From Bacteroidota bacterium (GTDB taxonomy: Bacteria; Bacteroidota; Bacteroidia; Chitinophagales; Chitinophagaceae): 64,000 nt of DNA. Location: positions 124,001 through 188,000 of the forward strand of contig JAEZGS010000001.1 of NCBI GenBank assembly GCA_023437225.1, read 5' to 3'. Numbering within the stretch: the stretch's first letter is position 1; each line of letters begins with the position of its first letter. Shown piece by piece: positions 35,530-45,100 of this stretch. The notes below the pieces were generated by a model that saw only the letters and a list, made by a program, of their open reading frames with translations, had not been told where the DNA came from and did not search any database. The position numbers were made by a program, and so were the translations under genes.

Positions 35530-36135
35530 TTATTTCTTAATTAGTCGCTCCTGCGTAACAGACGCCGTTGTTTTGTTTCTGAAACGAATGAAGTAAATTC
35601 CTTTTTCAAGAGCACTGACATTTAAGGTATAAAGGCCGCTAACCGTAAAAGCCGGTACCTTAATCTGACCCTGTGCATCAAGAAGCATCACCTCGGCAGG
35701 AAATGTGGTGCGTATGATCAGAACGTTCTCTACAGGATTCGGGTAAAACCTAATCGGTTCTTCCCCTTCAAAAACCGCAAGCCCTGAAGCCAACAGGTTC
35801 TTTGTTCCGTCAGGCTCTACAATGTAGATGCGATAAGCATTTCGACCCGGTCCAGGCGCCTCGTCCAGCCATTCATGTGTCAATAGAGAACTGTCGGCTC
35901 GCAATAAACCAACCACCTCAAAATCTTTGTCGTTGTTCTTCCGTTCAATTGAATAAAACCCAACACTCCTCAGTTTTAATTCAGTCCAATGAAGCAGGAC
36001 CTTGCTATTTTGCCGGCTGACGGTTAATGCACTTCGCAATATAGTGGTGTCTGAAACGACGCGCGCTGACGACCCTTGTGCAAGACAAGGAACACCTGCG
36101 ATAAGTAAACAAATCAAGATCAGGTAGTTCAGCAT
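35530..36135 (-). CDS. Small T9SS type A sorting-domain protein
   Basis: A 201-residue secreted protein: signal peptide (LILICLLIAGVPCLAQ), a fibronectin-like beta domain (VLLHWTELKLRSVGFYSIERK, which is typical of domains placed before T9SS signals) and a type A C-terminal sorting domain (IRFYPNPVENVLIIR, then GIYFIRF). It is short for this class and has no separate catalytic part, so it may be a surface adaptor. It is probably exported by the type IX system. Confidence 0.88.
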   Translation of the reverse strand: MLNYLILICLLIAGVPCLAQGSSARVVSDTTILRSALTVSRQNSKVLLHWTELKLRSVGFYSIERKNNDKDFEVVGLLRADSSLLTHEWLDEAPGPGRNAYRIYIVEPDGTKNLLASGLAVFEGEEPIRFYPNPVENVLIIRTTFPAEVMLLDAQGQIKVPAFTVSGLYTLNVSALEKGIYFIRFRNKTTASVTQERLIKK

Positions 36136-36281
36136 AATTTAATGGGCGAGAGTTATCAACAAATATCATGCCCCCTGTGGAAAACTTATAAACGCTTATC
36201 ATTCGTATGAGCCGTGCAGTTAAAAAGATTTAAAAGTTACCTTGCCTCCTGATTGGAATAAAGCTTAAAGGAAACAGATTT

Positions 36282-36734
36282 ATGGATATACGTTTATTTA
36301 AACCTCGAAAACGAATCGCACTGGTAGCTCACGACAATAAGAAAAAGGATCTCATCGAATGGGCGGTGTTTAATAAGGCAGTTCTTTCTCGTCACGAACT
36401 ATTTGCAACAGGCACTACAGGAAATTTATTGGAAGACAAGCTTGACCGACCTGTCAAAAAACTTTTGAGTGGGCCAATTGGTGGAGACCAGCAAATAGGG
36501 TCGATGATCGCACAGGGAGAAATAGATATTCTAATTTTCTTTTGGGATCCCATGGAAGCGCAGCCACACGACAGCGATGTGAAAGCTCTTCTCAGAGTGG
36601 CGATCGCCTGGAACTGCATTGTTGCTAATGATCGTGCAACTGCAGATTTCATTCTTACATCACCATTGATGTTAAACGAATATGCAGCACAGATTCCGGA
36701 CTACTCTTCCTACCTGAAAAGAAAAATTCAATAA
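36282..36734 (+). CDS. mgsA: Methylglyoxal synthase
   Basis: A 150-residue enzyme converting dihydroxyacetone phosphate to methylglyoxal and phosphate. The family segments are RIALVAHDNKKKDL, HELFATGTTG (phosphate loop), SGPIGGDQQIG and FFWDPMEAQPHDSDVKALLR with the catalytic Asp region, then AIAWNCIVANDRATADFIL. It is a bypass of lower glycolysis when phosphate is low. An AAAGGAAA-type sequence lies 10 bases before the start. The AsmA-like gene follows with no strong terminator between. Confidence 0.96.
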   Translation: MDIRLFKPRKRIALVAHDNKKKDLIEWAVFNKAVLSRHELFATGTTGNLLEDKLDRPVKKLLSGPIGGDQQIGSMIAQGEIDILIFFWDPMEAQPHDSDVKALLRVAIAWNCIVANDRATADFILTSPLMLNEYAAQIPDYSSYLKRKIQ

Positions 36735-36781
36735 CGGTTCAAGACAATTATCCCCAATTATTACGGGGCCTGATTTTTTAA

Positions 36782-36815
36782 CCGGTTTGAACAAAAAACC
36801 GGTTGAACAAAATCG
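36782..36815 (+). repeat. Short tandem duplication over the start of the AsmA-like gene
   Basis: The segment accggtttgaacaaaa is followed directly by aaccggttgaacaaaa, a tandem copy with a single base difference in length. The second copy contains the TTG start codon used for the AsmA-like gene. Confidence 0.7.
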
Positions 36816-39241
36816 TCAGGAAAAGTCTCGTGGCAATCGTTGGCCTGCTCGCATTTGTGCTGCTACTTTTCGCAGGCATCGCAATATATATTGCATCAAA
36901 CAATGCTGCTCTCAAGGGCCGGCTTTCTGAAAAAATACAGGAAAGAACCCGCGGACAGGTGGTGATCGGTAAAGTTTCTCCAGCTTTCTTAAGCACTTTC
37001 CCGTTTCTGTCGATCGAAATTGACAATCTCACATTACGAGACAGTGCATATTCTCGCCACAAGGTGGATATGCTTCGCGTAAAGAAGGCATATTTACGTA
37101 TCTCTTTGTTTAGGATACTTTCCGACGTAATGTTTGATCGTGTTATCCTGGAAAATGGGCAGATCAACCTCTTCCGTGATCATACAGGATTCAACAATAC
37201 ATATGTGTTCAAGACTGCAAACAAGGAAAGTGAAGGCGAGCCGTCTCAAAAGCCTTCAGCTGCTGCATATCCTGCCGTTGAAATGCGAAGCGTCATGATA
37301 GATTTTCGCAATCCATCAAGGAATAAACATCATCGAATCTTCGCAAAAGAGTTGGTGGCCACCATCAGGAACAAAAAAAACCTGCTCTGGATCAATGCTT
37401 CCACCAATCTAAAGATTGATCACATCGCATTCAATACAGAAAAAGGAGGGTTTCTATACAACACAAACTGGCAATCAAAGCTTGAATTAAGGTACTCGAA
37501 ACAACTGAGGCGATTGGATTTTAAGGATCAGTCCGTTTCGTTAAATGGACGTCCGTACATTCTTTCAGGCGAATTCCATACCCATCCCGAAAAGCCTCAG
37601 TTTAAGTTGCAGATCCGGGCACCGAAAACAACCTATTCAGACTGCGCTTCCCTTCTACCCAAGAAAATTGGAGACAAGGTTAGAAAATATGCGATTGCTG
37701 GTCCTGTCGCAGTTGTAGCTGACATTTCAGGTCTTACGCGTCAGGGTTCAAAGCCTTTGGTTTCCGTAAAACTTATAGCAAATAACAACGATGTACAAAG
37801 TCCTTTCGTGTCCCTGACAAATTGCAATTTCACCGCTACTTTTTCAAACCAGCTTCATCAAAGCCTGGGTCGAAACGACTCTAACTCTGTGGTAAGGATT
37901 CTGAGCCTCCGGGGCCGACTGGGTGCCATCCCCATTCGAATGGATTCGATTGTCATCGCAGATCTTATAAAGCCGAAGATCAAGGCCGTGCTTATCAGTG
38001 ACCTCAATTTAACTGACCTTAATGAGCATTCAGGTAGTGAAACGCTGAAATTCACTGCCGGCACCGCTTCTATCAGACTATTCTATGATGGGCCCGTGGA
38101 GGAAACAGTAATAAATCCCTCCTTATATGGCAATATCAGTTTTAATAATGCGGATATAATTTACTTGCCGAGAGATTTTAGAATGCTAAATGCCCGGGGC
38201 CGAATTGAACTTGCAAGAAACCATTTGTCCGTAAAGTCATTGTCTCTAAGCACTGGCAAATCGCAGATATCGATGGATGGATATGCAGAAAATTTTCTTT
38301 CGCTTCTTAATGTTAGTCCCGAGTCTTTACTATTAAAATGGAACATCCGAACACCTCACTTATTCCTCGAGGATTATCGGGCGTTTCTTTCAAAAAGGCG
38401 TGTCTCTGATCGCAAACAACGAAATGAAGCTTTGTTCAAATCAACTTCTTCCAAAGTTGATAAGATGCTTGTTGATGGTAGAGTTCAATTATCGTTAACG
38501 GCGCATAAGATGAACTATAAAAAATTTGATGCAAATGATGTCCAGGCGTACGTGGAGCTAACATCCAATGAGGCCAACGTCCGTGAGGTTTCTATGAATC
38601 ATGCGAATGGCAGGATGCGCCTTCAGGGCCAGATGCAGGAAGGGACCGGTCAGGACAACTCCAACAAGGTTTTGATCAAAGCAGATCTCGAGAACCTTGA
38701 CCTGCCGATACTGTTCAATTCGTTCTCCAACTTCGGCCAGGATGCAATTGAGGCGCGCAACATCGCCGGAAGAGTCAGTGCGCTGGCCAACATCACTACG
38801 AATATAACCGACAAAGCAACGGTTTTACGTGACAACACTAAAGGAACAATCGACTTCCTTGTACAAAAATTTGAATTAAACAATTTTGAACCAATCCAGA
38901 AGATCGCAGAAAAGGTGTTCAAGAAGCAAGATTTCAAAAACATTCGCTTTGCTGATCTTGAAAATAGATTAATGGTCGACGGTACCGCCATTTCGTTCGA
39001 TCGAATGGAGATCCGTTCAACGGCGATAACAATGTTTGTAAAGGGCGTTTACGATGTGCGTAAGGGAACTGACATGAGCATCACTCTCCCTGTAAGAAAT
39101 CTGCTGAAAAGTAATGCCGGCGTGGAACTCAGTGATGAAGGCAAATCGCAGAAAGGATTGAGCATCCGACTTCGCGCGAAGACCGGTGATGACGGAAAAC
39201 TTAAAATAGGATGGGATCCCCTGCGACGCGGTGGGGGTTAA
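36803..39241 (+). CDS. AsmA-like family protein
   Basis: An 812-residue protein with one N-terminal membrane helix (about residues 8-30) and a long periplasmic beta-rich body, as in the AsmA/TamB group of bridge-like proteins that move lipids between the two membranes. The start is a TTG, the only plausible start after the in-frame stop at 36788; the encoded start NKIVRKSLVAIVGLL is typical. Near the C-terminus a conserved region with TDKATVLRDNTKGTIDF and GVYDVRKGTDMSITLPV matches the AsmA C-terminal domain. The uvrB gene begins 22 bases after its stop. Confidence 0.85.
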   Translation: MNKIVRKSLVAIVGLLAFVLLLFAGIAIYIASNNAALKGRLSEKIQERTRGQVVIGKVSPAFLSTFPFLSIEIDNLTLRDSAYSRHKVDMLRVKKAYLRISLFRILSDVMFDRVILENGQINLFRDHTGFNNTYVFKTANKESEGEPSQKPSAAAYPAVEMRSVMIDFRNPSRNKHHRIFAKELVATIRNKKNLLWINASTNLKIDHIAFNTEKGGFLYNTNWQSKLELRYSKQLRRLDFKDQSVSLNGRPYILSGEFHTHPEKPQFKLQIRAPKTTYSDCASLLPKKIGDKVRKYAIAGPVAVVADISGLTRQGSKPLVSVKLIANNNDVQSPFVSLTNCNFTATFSNQLHQSLGRNDSNSVVRILSLRGRLGAIPIRMDSIVIADLIKPKIKAVLISDLNLTDLNEHSGSETLKFTAGTASIRLFYDGPVEETVINPSLYGNISFNNADIIYLPRDFRMLNARGRIELARNHLSVKSLSLSTGKSQISMDGYAENFLSLLNVSPESLLLKWNIRTPHLFLEDYRAFLSKRRVSDRKQRNEALFKSTSSKVDKMLVDGRVQLSLTAHKMNYKKFDANDVQAYVELTSNEANVREVSMNHANGRMRLQGQMQEGTGQDNSNKVLIKADLENLDLPILFNSFSNFGQDAIEARNIAGRVSALANITTNITDKATVLRDNTKGTIDFLVQKFELNNFEPIQKIAEKVFKKQDFKNIRFADLENRLMVDGTAISFDRMEIRSTAITMFVKGVYDVRKGTDMSITLPVRNLLKSNAGVELSDEGKSQKGLSIRLRAKTGDDGKLKIGWDPLRRGGG

Positions 39242-39263
39242 AGCCGATTCATTAAATTCGTAT

Positions 39264-41306
39264 ATGCCATTTAAACTGCACACCAGTTTTTCGCCTGCCG
39301 GGGATCAGCCTGAAGCAATCAGGCAACTCACCGATGGTCTTCTAAAAGGAGAGCCACATCAAACACTCCTTGGGGTGACCGGATCAGGAAAGACATTTAC
39401 CATCGCAAATGTTATTGAGCAGGTTCAAAAACCAACACTTGTATTAACGCACAATAAAACTCTGGTTGCCCAACTATACGGTGAGTTCAAGCAGTTCTTT
39501 CCGGAAAATGCGGTCGGATACTTTGTAAGCTATTATGATTACTATCAGCCTGAGGCGTATATGCCAGTGAGCGATACGTACATCGAGAAAGACCAGTCTA
39601 TCAATGAAGAACTTGAAAAGCTTCGCCTTCAGGCAACGGCGCATCTGCTCAGCGGTCGGCGCGACATCATTATTGTTGCGTCTGTAAGCTGCATATATGG
39701 TATCGGTAATCCGGCAGAATATGAAAACAGTATCGTGCGGATTCGCAGGGGACAAACCATTTCCCGCCAGGGTTTTCTTCATTCGCTGGTTAACTCTTTG
39801 TACACCCGGAGTCAGGGCGAGTTTGGTCGGGGTTCGTTTCGCGTTCAGGGAGATACTGTTGACATCAATCTTCCATACCTGGACTACGGATATCGTATTT
39901 CATTCTTTGGTGACGAAATTGATGAAATAGAAAGTATAGATGTGACCAATGGAAAGCGGATGCTTAAGCTTGAAGATGCTGCGATCTTTCCGGCCAACCT
40001 ATACATCGCTCCTAAAGACATGATGCAGCAGATACTTTATGAGATACAGGATGAGCTTGCTGCGCAGATCGATTACTTCAAGAGCACCGGTAAATTTATT
40101 GAAGCACAACGACTATCTGAAAGAGTGAATTTTGATCTCGAGATGATCCGGGAGCTTGGCTTTTGCAATGGGGTCGAAAACTATTCCCGCTTTTTTGATA
40201 GAAGAAATCCGGGTTCACGACCCTTCTGCTTATTAGATTATTTTCCCAAAGACTTCTTGTGTGTGATCGATGAAAGCCATCAAACCATCCCGCAAGTCAG
40301 TGGAATGTATGGTGGTGATCGCAGTCGCAAACTCGTTCTTGTCGATTTTGGTTTCCGTTTGCCATCGGCACTTGATAACAGGCCATTGAACTTTCATGAA
40401 TTTGAATCGATGATGAACCAGGTGATCTATGTTTCGGCCACACCCGGAGAATACGAGCTCGAAAAATGCGAGGGCATTGTAGTGGAACAAGTTGTTCGAC
40501 CGACCGGTCTTCTTGATCCTCCCATTGAAGTGCGTCCAAGTCACAATCAGATCGATGATCTATTAGATGAAATCGATAAGCGGGTTCAGAAGGGTGACAG
40601 GGTTTTGGTGACCACACTAACAAAACGTATGGCCGAAGAAATGGATCGATATCTGGGAAAGATAAACATCAAGTCCAAATACATACACAGCGAAGTGGAT
40701 ACACTCGAGCGCGTTGAAATTTTACGACAACTTCGATTGGGAGAGATCGATGTGCTTGTTGGTGTGAACCTGCTTCGTGAAGGTTTGGATCTGCCGGAAG
40801 TATCGCTGGTTGCCATACTTGATGCCGACAAAGAGGGATTTCTACGGAACGAAAGATCGCTGACACAAACTGCCGGACGTGCTGCGAGGAATGTGGATGG
40901 ACTCGTTATCTTTTATGCTGATCGCATGACAGAAAGCATGCAGAAGACAATTGATGAAACAAATCGCAGGCGCGAAAAACAGATAGCTCATAATATTGAA
41001 CATAACATAACTCCGCGGACTGTAAAGAAAAGCAAAGAGCAGGTTTTCGCGCAAACATCTGTTTTGGATATAAAAGGTTATGATGTTCGAAGTCCTTATT
41101 CGATCGCCCCGGATGAAGAGCTGGTGCAGAAAGTAGCAGACGAGCAACCGGATTATCAGACCATACCTCAACTGGAAAAAGCAGTTGCGAAAATCAGGAA
41201 GGAGATGGAAAAAGCTGCTCGCGACCTTGATTTTATGGAGGCGGCCAGGCTTCGTGATGAAATGTTCCGCATGAAAAAAGAGCTGGAGCTACTACAGAAA
41301 AAGTAG
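39264..41306 (+). CDS. uvrB: Excinuclease ABC subunit B
   Basis: A 680-residue UvrB. The ATG at 39264 starts MPFKLHTSFSPAGDQPEAI, the normal start; a GTG 33 bases upstream is not needed. Features are Walker A GVTGSGKT, the DNA-binding hairpin YDYYQPEAYMPVSDTYIEKD, CVIDESH (DEAD-like box), LREGLDLPEVSL, QTAGRAARN, and a C-terminal UVR motif (DFMEAARLRDEMFRMKKEL) that recruits UvrC. It verifies lesions in nucleotide excision repair. polA follows 17 bases downstream, an arrangement that links excision to resynthesis. Confidence 0.98.
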   Translation: MPFKLHTSFSPAGDQPEAIRQLTDGLLKGEPHQTLLGVTGSGKTFTIANVIEQVQKPTLVLTHNKTLVAQLYGEFKQFFPENAVGYFVSYYDYYQPEAYMPVSDTYIEKDQSINEELEKLRLQATAHLLSGRRDIIIVASVSCIYGIGNPAEYENSIVRIRRGQTISRQGFLHSLVNSLYTRSQGEFGRGSFRVQGDTVDINLPYLDYGYRISFFGDEIDEIESIDVTNGKRMLKLEDAAIFPANLYIAPKDMMQQILYEIQDELAAQIDYFKSTGKFIEAQRLSERVNFDLEMIRELGFCNGVENYSRFFDRRNPGSRPFCLLDYFPKDFLCVIDESHQTIPQVSGMYGGDRSRKLVLVDFGFRLPSALDNRPLNFHEFESMMNQVIYVSATPGEYELEKCEGIVVEQVVRPTGLLDPPIEVRPSHNQIDDLLDEIDKRVQKGDRVLVTTLTKRMAEEMDRYLGKINIKSKYIHSEVDTLERVEILRQLRLGEIDVLVGVNLLREGLDLPEVSLVAILDADKEGFLRNERSLTQTAGRAARNVDGLVIFYADRMTESMQKTIDETNRRREKQIAHNIEHNITPRTVKKSKEQVFAQTSVLDIKGYDVRSPYSIAPDEELVQKVADEQPDYQTIPQLEKAVAKIRKEMEKAARDLDFMEAARLRDEMFRMKKELELLQKK

Positions 41307-41323
41307 AAACAGTAAATTGCGAC

Positions 41324-44158
41324 ATGTCAAAGAAGCTATTTCTCCTCGATGCAATGGCGCTTGTATTCCGAGCTTATTACGCTCTTATCCGCAATCCCCG
41401 GGTAACATCAAAAGGTAGAAATACCAACGCTCAGTTCGGCTTTACCAATACTTTGGTAGATCTTATAAATAATCAAAAGCCGACACACATGGCCGTGTGT
41501 TTTGATACACATGCGCCTACAGAACGACATACCGACTTCGTAGAATATAAGGCCAACCGGCAGGAAGCTCCGGAAGATCTTATGGATGCAATACCGGATA
41601 TTAAGCGAATCATTAAAGGATTCTGTATTCCCTGCATTGAATTCGACGGTTTTGAAGCCGACGATGTGATTGGTACATTGAGCAAACAGGCTGCACTTGC
41701 TGGATACGAGGTGTACATGGTTACCCCGGACAAAGACTATGGCCAGCTTGTTGACGATAACATTTTTATATACAAGCCCGGCTACCAGGGAGGCGACGCT
41801 GAAATACTGGGCAAGGAACAGGTGTGTTCCAAATGGAACATTAAGGACGTGAGCCAGGTGGTAGACATTCTTGGCCTGATGGGAGATGCCGTAGACAACA
41901 TTCCAGGAATTCCCGGTGTTGGTGAGAAAACTGCCGCTAAATTACTTGCAGAATATGGGACACTTGAAAGCGTCATCGAAAATGCTGGCAGCATAAAAGG
42001 TGCCCTGGGTGAGAAAGTGCGCGCTGGAAGAGAATCGGCCATAATGAGTAAGAAGCTTGCTACCATCATTACAGATGTTCCCGTTGAATTTCATGAAGAA
42101 GATTTCCGAATTAAAGAGTGCAATAAAGACCTGCTCACAGACATTTTCCTCGAGTTGGAATTTAAGTCGATAGGCAGGCGTATCCTTGGTGATAACTTTG
42201 CAAACTCATTTGCAAACGGCCAGCGTTCCGTCGTTGACGCAGCCTTACCAGTTGGCGTGCAAACGGATTTATTCGGGAATGTAGTTGAATCATCACAAGA
42301 GGTTCCAGCTTTGCCTGATCAGCCACAGGTTTGTATTGATAAAAACATTCATAACACCCCACACGAATACATCCTGGCCGACACACAGGAAGAGATCGAC
42401 GAACTTATTGCTGCACTCTCTAAGCAACCCCAGGTTTGTTTCGATACTGAAACTACCTGCATTGATGCAAATGATTGTGCCCTTGTAGGGCTAAGCTTTT
42501 CATACGTTCCGCATCAGGCATACTACGTACCATTTTGTCAGGACCAGATGAAGACTGCTGCAAGGCTCAAACACTTTGCGCCCTTATTTGAGAAGACGGA
42601 CATTACCTGGGTTGGTCAAAATCTTAAATACGATATTCTCGTTCTTAAGTGGTACGGTTATGAATTGAAGGGAAGTACATTCGACACCATGCTTGCACAT
42701 TATGTCATTGATCCGGATGGCAAAAGAAGCATGGATATGTTAAGTACCCAGTATCTTTCATACGAGCCCATTCCCATCGAGGATCTTATAGGCAAGAAAG
42801 GAAAGAACCAGGGAAATATGAAAGATGTCGAGATCGAAAAAATTAAAGATTATGCTGCTGAAGATGCCGACATAACCCTTCAATTGAAACATGTATTTGC
42901 TCCGTTATTGAAAGAGAAGGAGGTGGAGAAAGTTTTCAATGAAGTTGAGAATCCATTGGTGAAAGTGCTTGCGGATATGGAGTTTGAAGGGATCCGCGTG
43001 GATATCGATTTTTTAAAAGAATACTCCAGGACACTTGAATCGGACGCGAAAAAGCATGAAGAGGCAGTTTATGAACAAGCAGGAGTGCGGTTCAATCTGT
43101 CTTCTCCGCGCCAATTGGGTGAAGTACTTTTTGAAAAGCTGAACCTGGATCCAAAAGCGAAGAAGACAAAGTCGGGTCAGTATGCTACGGGTGAGGATGT
43201 GCTACTCAAGCTCTCACATCAAAGTAAGATCGTAGAAGATATTCTTTCCTATCGTGAACTAACGAAGCTGCGGTCGACTTACGTGGATGCGTTACCAGAA
43301 ATGATCAACCACAAAACCGGCCGCGTTCATACGAGCTTTGCACAGGCAGTTGCTGTGACCGGGCGTCTTTCCAGTAACAATCCCAATCTTCAAAATATAC
43401 CGGTACGTACCGAAAGGGGCCGTGAAATTAGAAAAGCCTTTATCCCCCGAGACAAGGATCACGTTCTGTTGTCCGCCGATTATTCACAGATTGAATTGAG
43501 GATTGTTGCGGCAATCAGTGGCGATCCGGCAATGTGTGAGGCGTTTGCGCTCGGAAAGGACATTCACACTGCAACAGCCGCAAAGGTGTACGGGGTACCT
43601 GAAGAGGAGGTAACCAAAGAACAGCGCTACAAAGCGAAGAGCGTAAACTTCGGAATTATCTATGGCCAGGGAGCATTTGGTCTTGCCGACAACCTGGGCA
43701 TTAGCAGGACCGAAGCAAAGGCAATAATCGATAACTATAAAAAACAGTTCTCTAACATTCAGCGTTACATGGACGATACCATCAATTTCGCGAGGGAAAA
43801 CGGGTACGTTAGAACGCTGATGGGACGCAAGCGATGGCTTCGGGACATCAATTCCGCGAACTTCACGGTCAGAGGTTTTGCCGAACGAAATGCTATCAAT
43901 TCCCCCATCCAGGGAACCGCCGCCGATATGATCAAGATGGCCATGATCCGCATACATGATGAATTTAAAAAGCATGGATTTCGTTCGAAAATGGTACTGC
44001 AGGTGCATGACGAATTAGTATTTGATGCGCTCCGCGAAGAAGCCGAAACCATACAACCTATCATTCTCGACTGTATGAAGCAGGCACTACCTCTCCCCAA
44101 CGGAGTTCCGGTTGAAGCAGAAATAGGAGCAGGGCTCAACTGGCTCGAGGCACATTAA
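41324..44158 (+). CDS. polA: DNA polymerase I
   Basis: A 944-residue three-domain Pol I. The N-terminal 5'-3' exonuclease (LFLLDAMALVFRAYYAL, EADDVIGTLSKQA, TPDKDYGQLV, GIPGVGEKTA) spans about residues 1-300. The 3'-5' exonuclease has DTETTCID and AAEDADITLQL, so its proofreading residues appear intact. The polymerase domain has motif A LSADYSQIELR, motif B KAKSVNFGIIYGQG and motif C LQVHDELVFD. It fills repair gaps and removes RNA primers. It follows uvrB by 17 bases. Confidence 0.98.
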   Translation: MSKKLFLLDAMALVFRAYYALIRNPRVTSKGRNTNAQFGFTNTLVDLINNQKPTHMAVCFDTHAPTERHTDFVEYKANRQEAPEDLMDAIPDIKRIIKGFCIPCIEFDGFEADDVIGTLSKQAALAGYEVYMVTPDKDYGQLVDDNIFIYKPGYQGGDAEILGKEQVCSKWNIKDVSQVVDILGLMGDAVDNIPGIPGVGEKTAAKLLAEYGTLESVIENAGSIKGALGEKVRAGRESAIMSKKLATIITDVPVEFHEEDFRIKECNKDLLTDIFLELEFKSIGRRILGDNFANSFANGQRSVVDAALPVGVQTDLFGNVVESSQEVPALPDQPQVCIDKNIHNTPHEYILADTQEEIDELIAALSKQPQVCFDTETTCIDANDCALVGLSFSYVPHQAYYVPFCQDQMKTAARLKHFAPLFEKTDITWVGQNLKYDILVLKWYGYELKGSTFDTMLAHYVIDPDGKRSMDMLSTQYLSYEPIPIEDLIGKKGKNQGNMKDVEIEKIKDYAAEDADITLQLKHVFAPLLKEKEVEKVFNEVENPLVKVLADMEFEGIRVDIDFLKEYSRTLESDAKKHEEAVYEQAGVRFNLSSPRQLGEVLFEKLNLDPKAKKTKSGQYATGEDVLLKLSHQSKIVEDILSYRELTKLRSTYVDALPEMINHKTGRVHTSFAQAVAVTGRLSSNNPNLQNIPVRTERGREIRKAFIPRDKDHVLLSADYSQIELRIVAAISGDPAMCEAFALGKDIHTATAAKVYGVPEEEVTKEQRYKAKSVNFGIIYGQGAFGLADNLGISRTEAKAIIDNYKKQFSNIQRYMDDTINFARENGYVRTLMGRKRWLRDINSANFTVRGFAERNAINSPIQGTAADMIKMAMIRIHDEFKKHGFRSKMVLQVHDELVFDALREEAETIQPIILDCMKQALPLPNGVPVEAEIGAGLNWLEAH

Positions 44159-44309
44159 AAGATGTGAGAAACATGGCCGATCGCAATTTCCGTCTCATTA
44201 CGGGCGTTGTATCGCACAAGAGGCAAAAAGTGCAAGTGTTTATATCCATTGTGATATAAGTGGCTTACCTTAGCGCTTTATTTCCCAAACCCAGAGTCCT
44301 AAACAAGTA

Positions 44310-45035
44310 ATGCATAACGTGGAATTATCAAAGGAGCGTCAGTCGAGTCCTGGTATAGTAAAAGATTTAGATGGTCCTTATTTACAGTCTTCTTTGAAAA
44401 GAGAAATGTCGCGGACCGTTATTGATGTTCAGGAGAAGGAACGAAAGCATCTTTCCCGCGAATTACACGACAACGTTAACCAGATTCTCTCCTCCTGTAA
44501 ACTTTTTCTAGAAGTAGCGGAGACGGAAACTACGAACAAGGATTACTTCCTTCAACTCGCACAAAAGCATATCAAGTCGGCAATTGATGAAATTCGTAAC
44601 ATCAGTCATTCTTTGAATCCACCATGCCTTGACGGTGCCGGCCTTGTAAATTCAGTCATCGAACTCGGCGAACACATAAATCGTTCAGGCAAGATCCAGG
44701 TTCATGTGGATGTCGAAACCTTTAATGAGGATTTTCTTTACAGCCCCATAAAGCTGGCTATCTATCGTATGATCCAGGAACAGATCAATAATGTACTGAA
44801 ACATGCGAAAGCTAAAAATCTTTATCTCTCGTTCCATTCAACCGATAATTCCATCGTTGTAACAATCGAAGATGATGGCGTTGGCTTCAATGTGAATAAG
44901 GCGAAGAAAGGGCTTGGTCTGCAGAATATTTTATATCGAGTCGACTGCTTTAAGGGCAAATATCATATTGATTCATCTCCGGGCAATGGGTGCCGAATGC
45001 GTATTGAGATGCCATTTTATCTCCCCGTATCTTAA
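44310..45035 (+). CDS. Orphan cytoplasmic sensor histidine kinase (HisKA_3)
   Basis: A 241-residue kinase with no membrane segment and no sensor domain. A short N-terminal helix leads to the HisKA_3 motif ERKHLSRELHDNVNQIL (phospho-His at residue 53), followed by the ATPase domain with N-box EQINNVLKHAKAKN and EDDGVGF, and GLGLQNILYRV. NarL/DegS-type kinases phosphorylate LuxR-type regulators, but no response regulator is adjacent. The input might come from a partner protein. A nested inverted repeat lies just downstream. Confidence 0.9.
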   Translation: MHNVELSKERQSSPGIVKDLDGPYLQSSLKREMSRTVIDVQEKERKHLSRELHDNVNQILSSCKLFLEVAETETTNKDYFLQLAQKHIKSAIDEIRNISHSLNPPCLDGAGLVNSVIELGEHINRSGKIQVHVDVETFNEDFLYSPIKLAIYRMIQEQINNVLKHAKAKNLYLSFHSTDNSIVVTIEDDGVGFNVNKAKKGLGLQNILYRVDCFKGKYHIDSSPGNGCRMRIEMPFYLPVS

Positions 45036-45076
45036 TAATTGCAACTTTAGTTTGAAGGCCTTCGCCTCTGCAATTA
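45036..45076. repeat. Nested inverted repeat downstream of the kinase gene
   Basis: TAATTGCA (45036-45043) pairs with TGCAATTA (45069-45076), and within the loop GAAGGCCTTC (45054-45063) is a perfect 10-base palindrome. No T-run follows, so a terminator role is uncertain. Confidence 0.6.
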
Positions 45077-45100
45077 CCATTTAGTGGCTAACTTCAGGAG

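Noticed and set aside
36752..36779. CCCC/GGGG hairpin after mgsA as a terminator
   Set aside because: A 4-bp stem with mismatched surroundings is too weak to call, though T-rich sequence follows.
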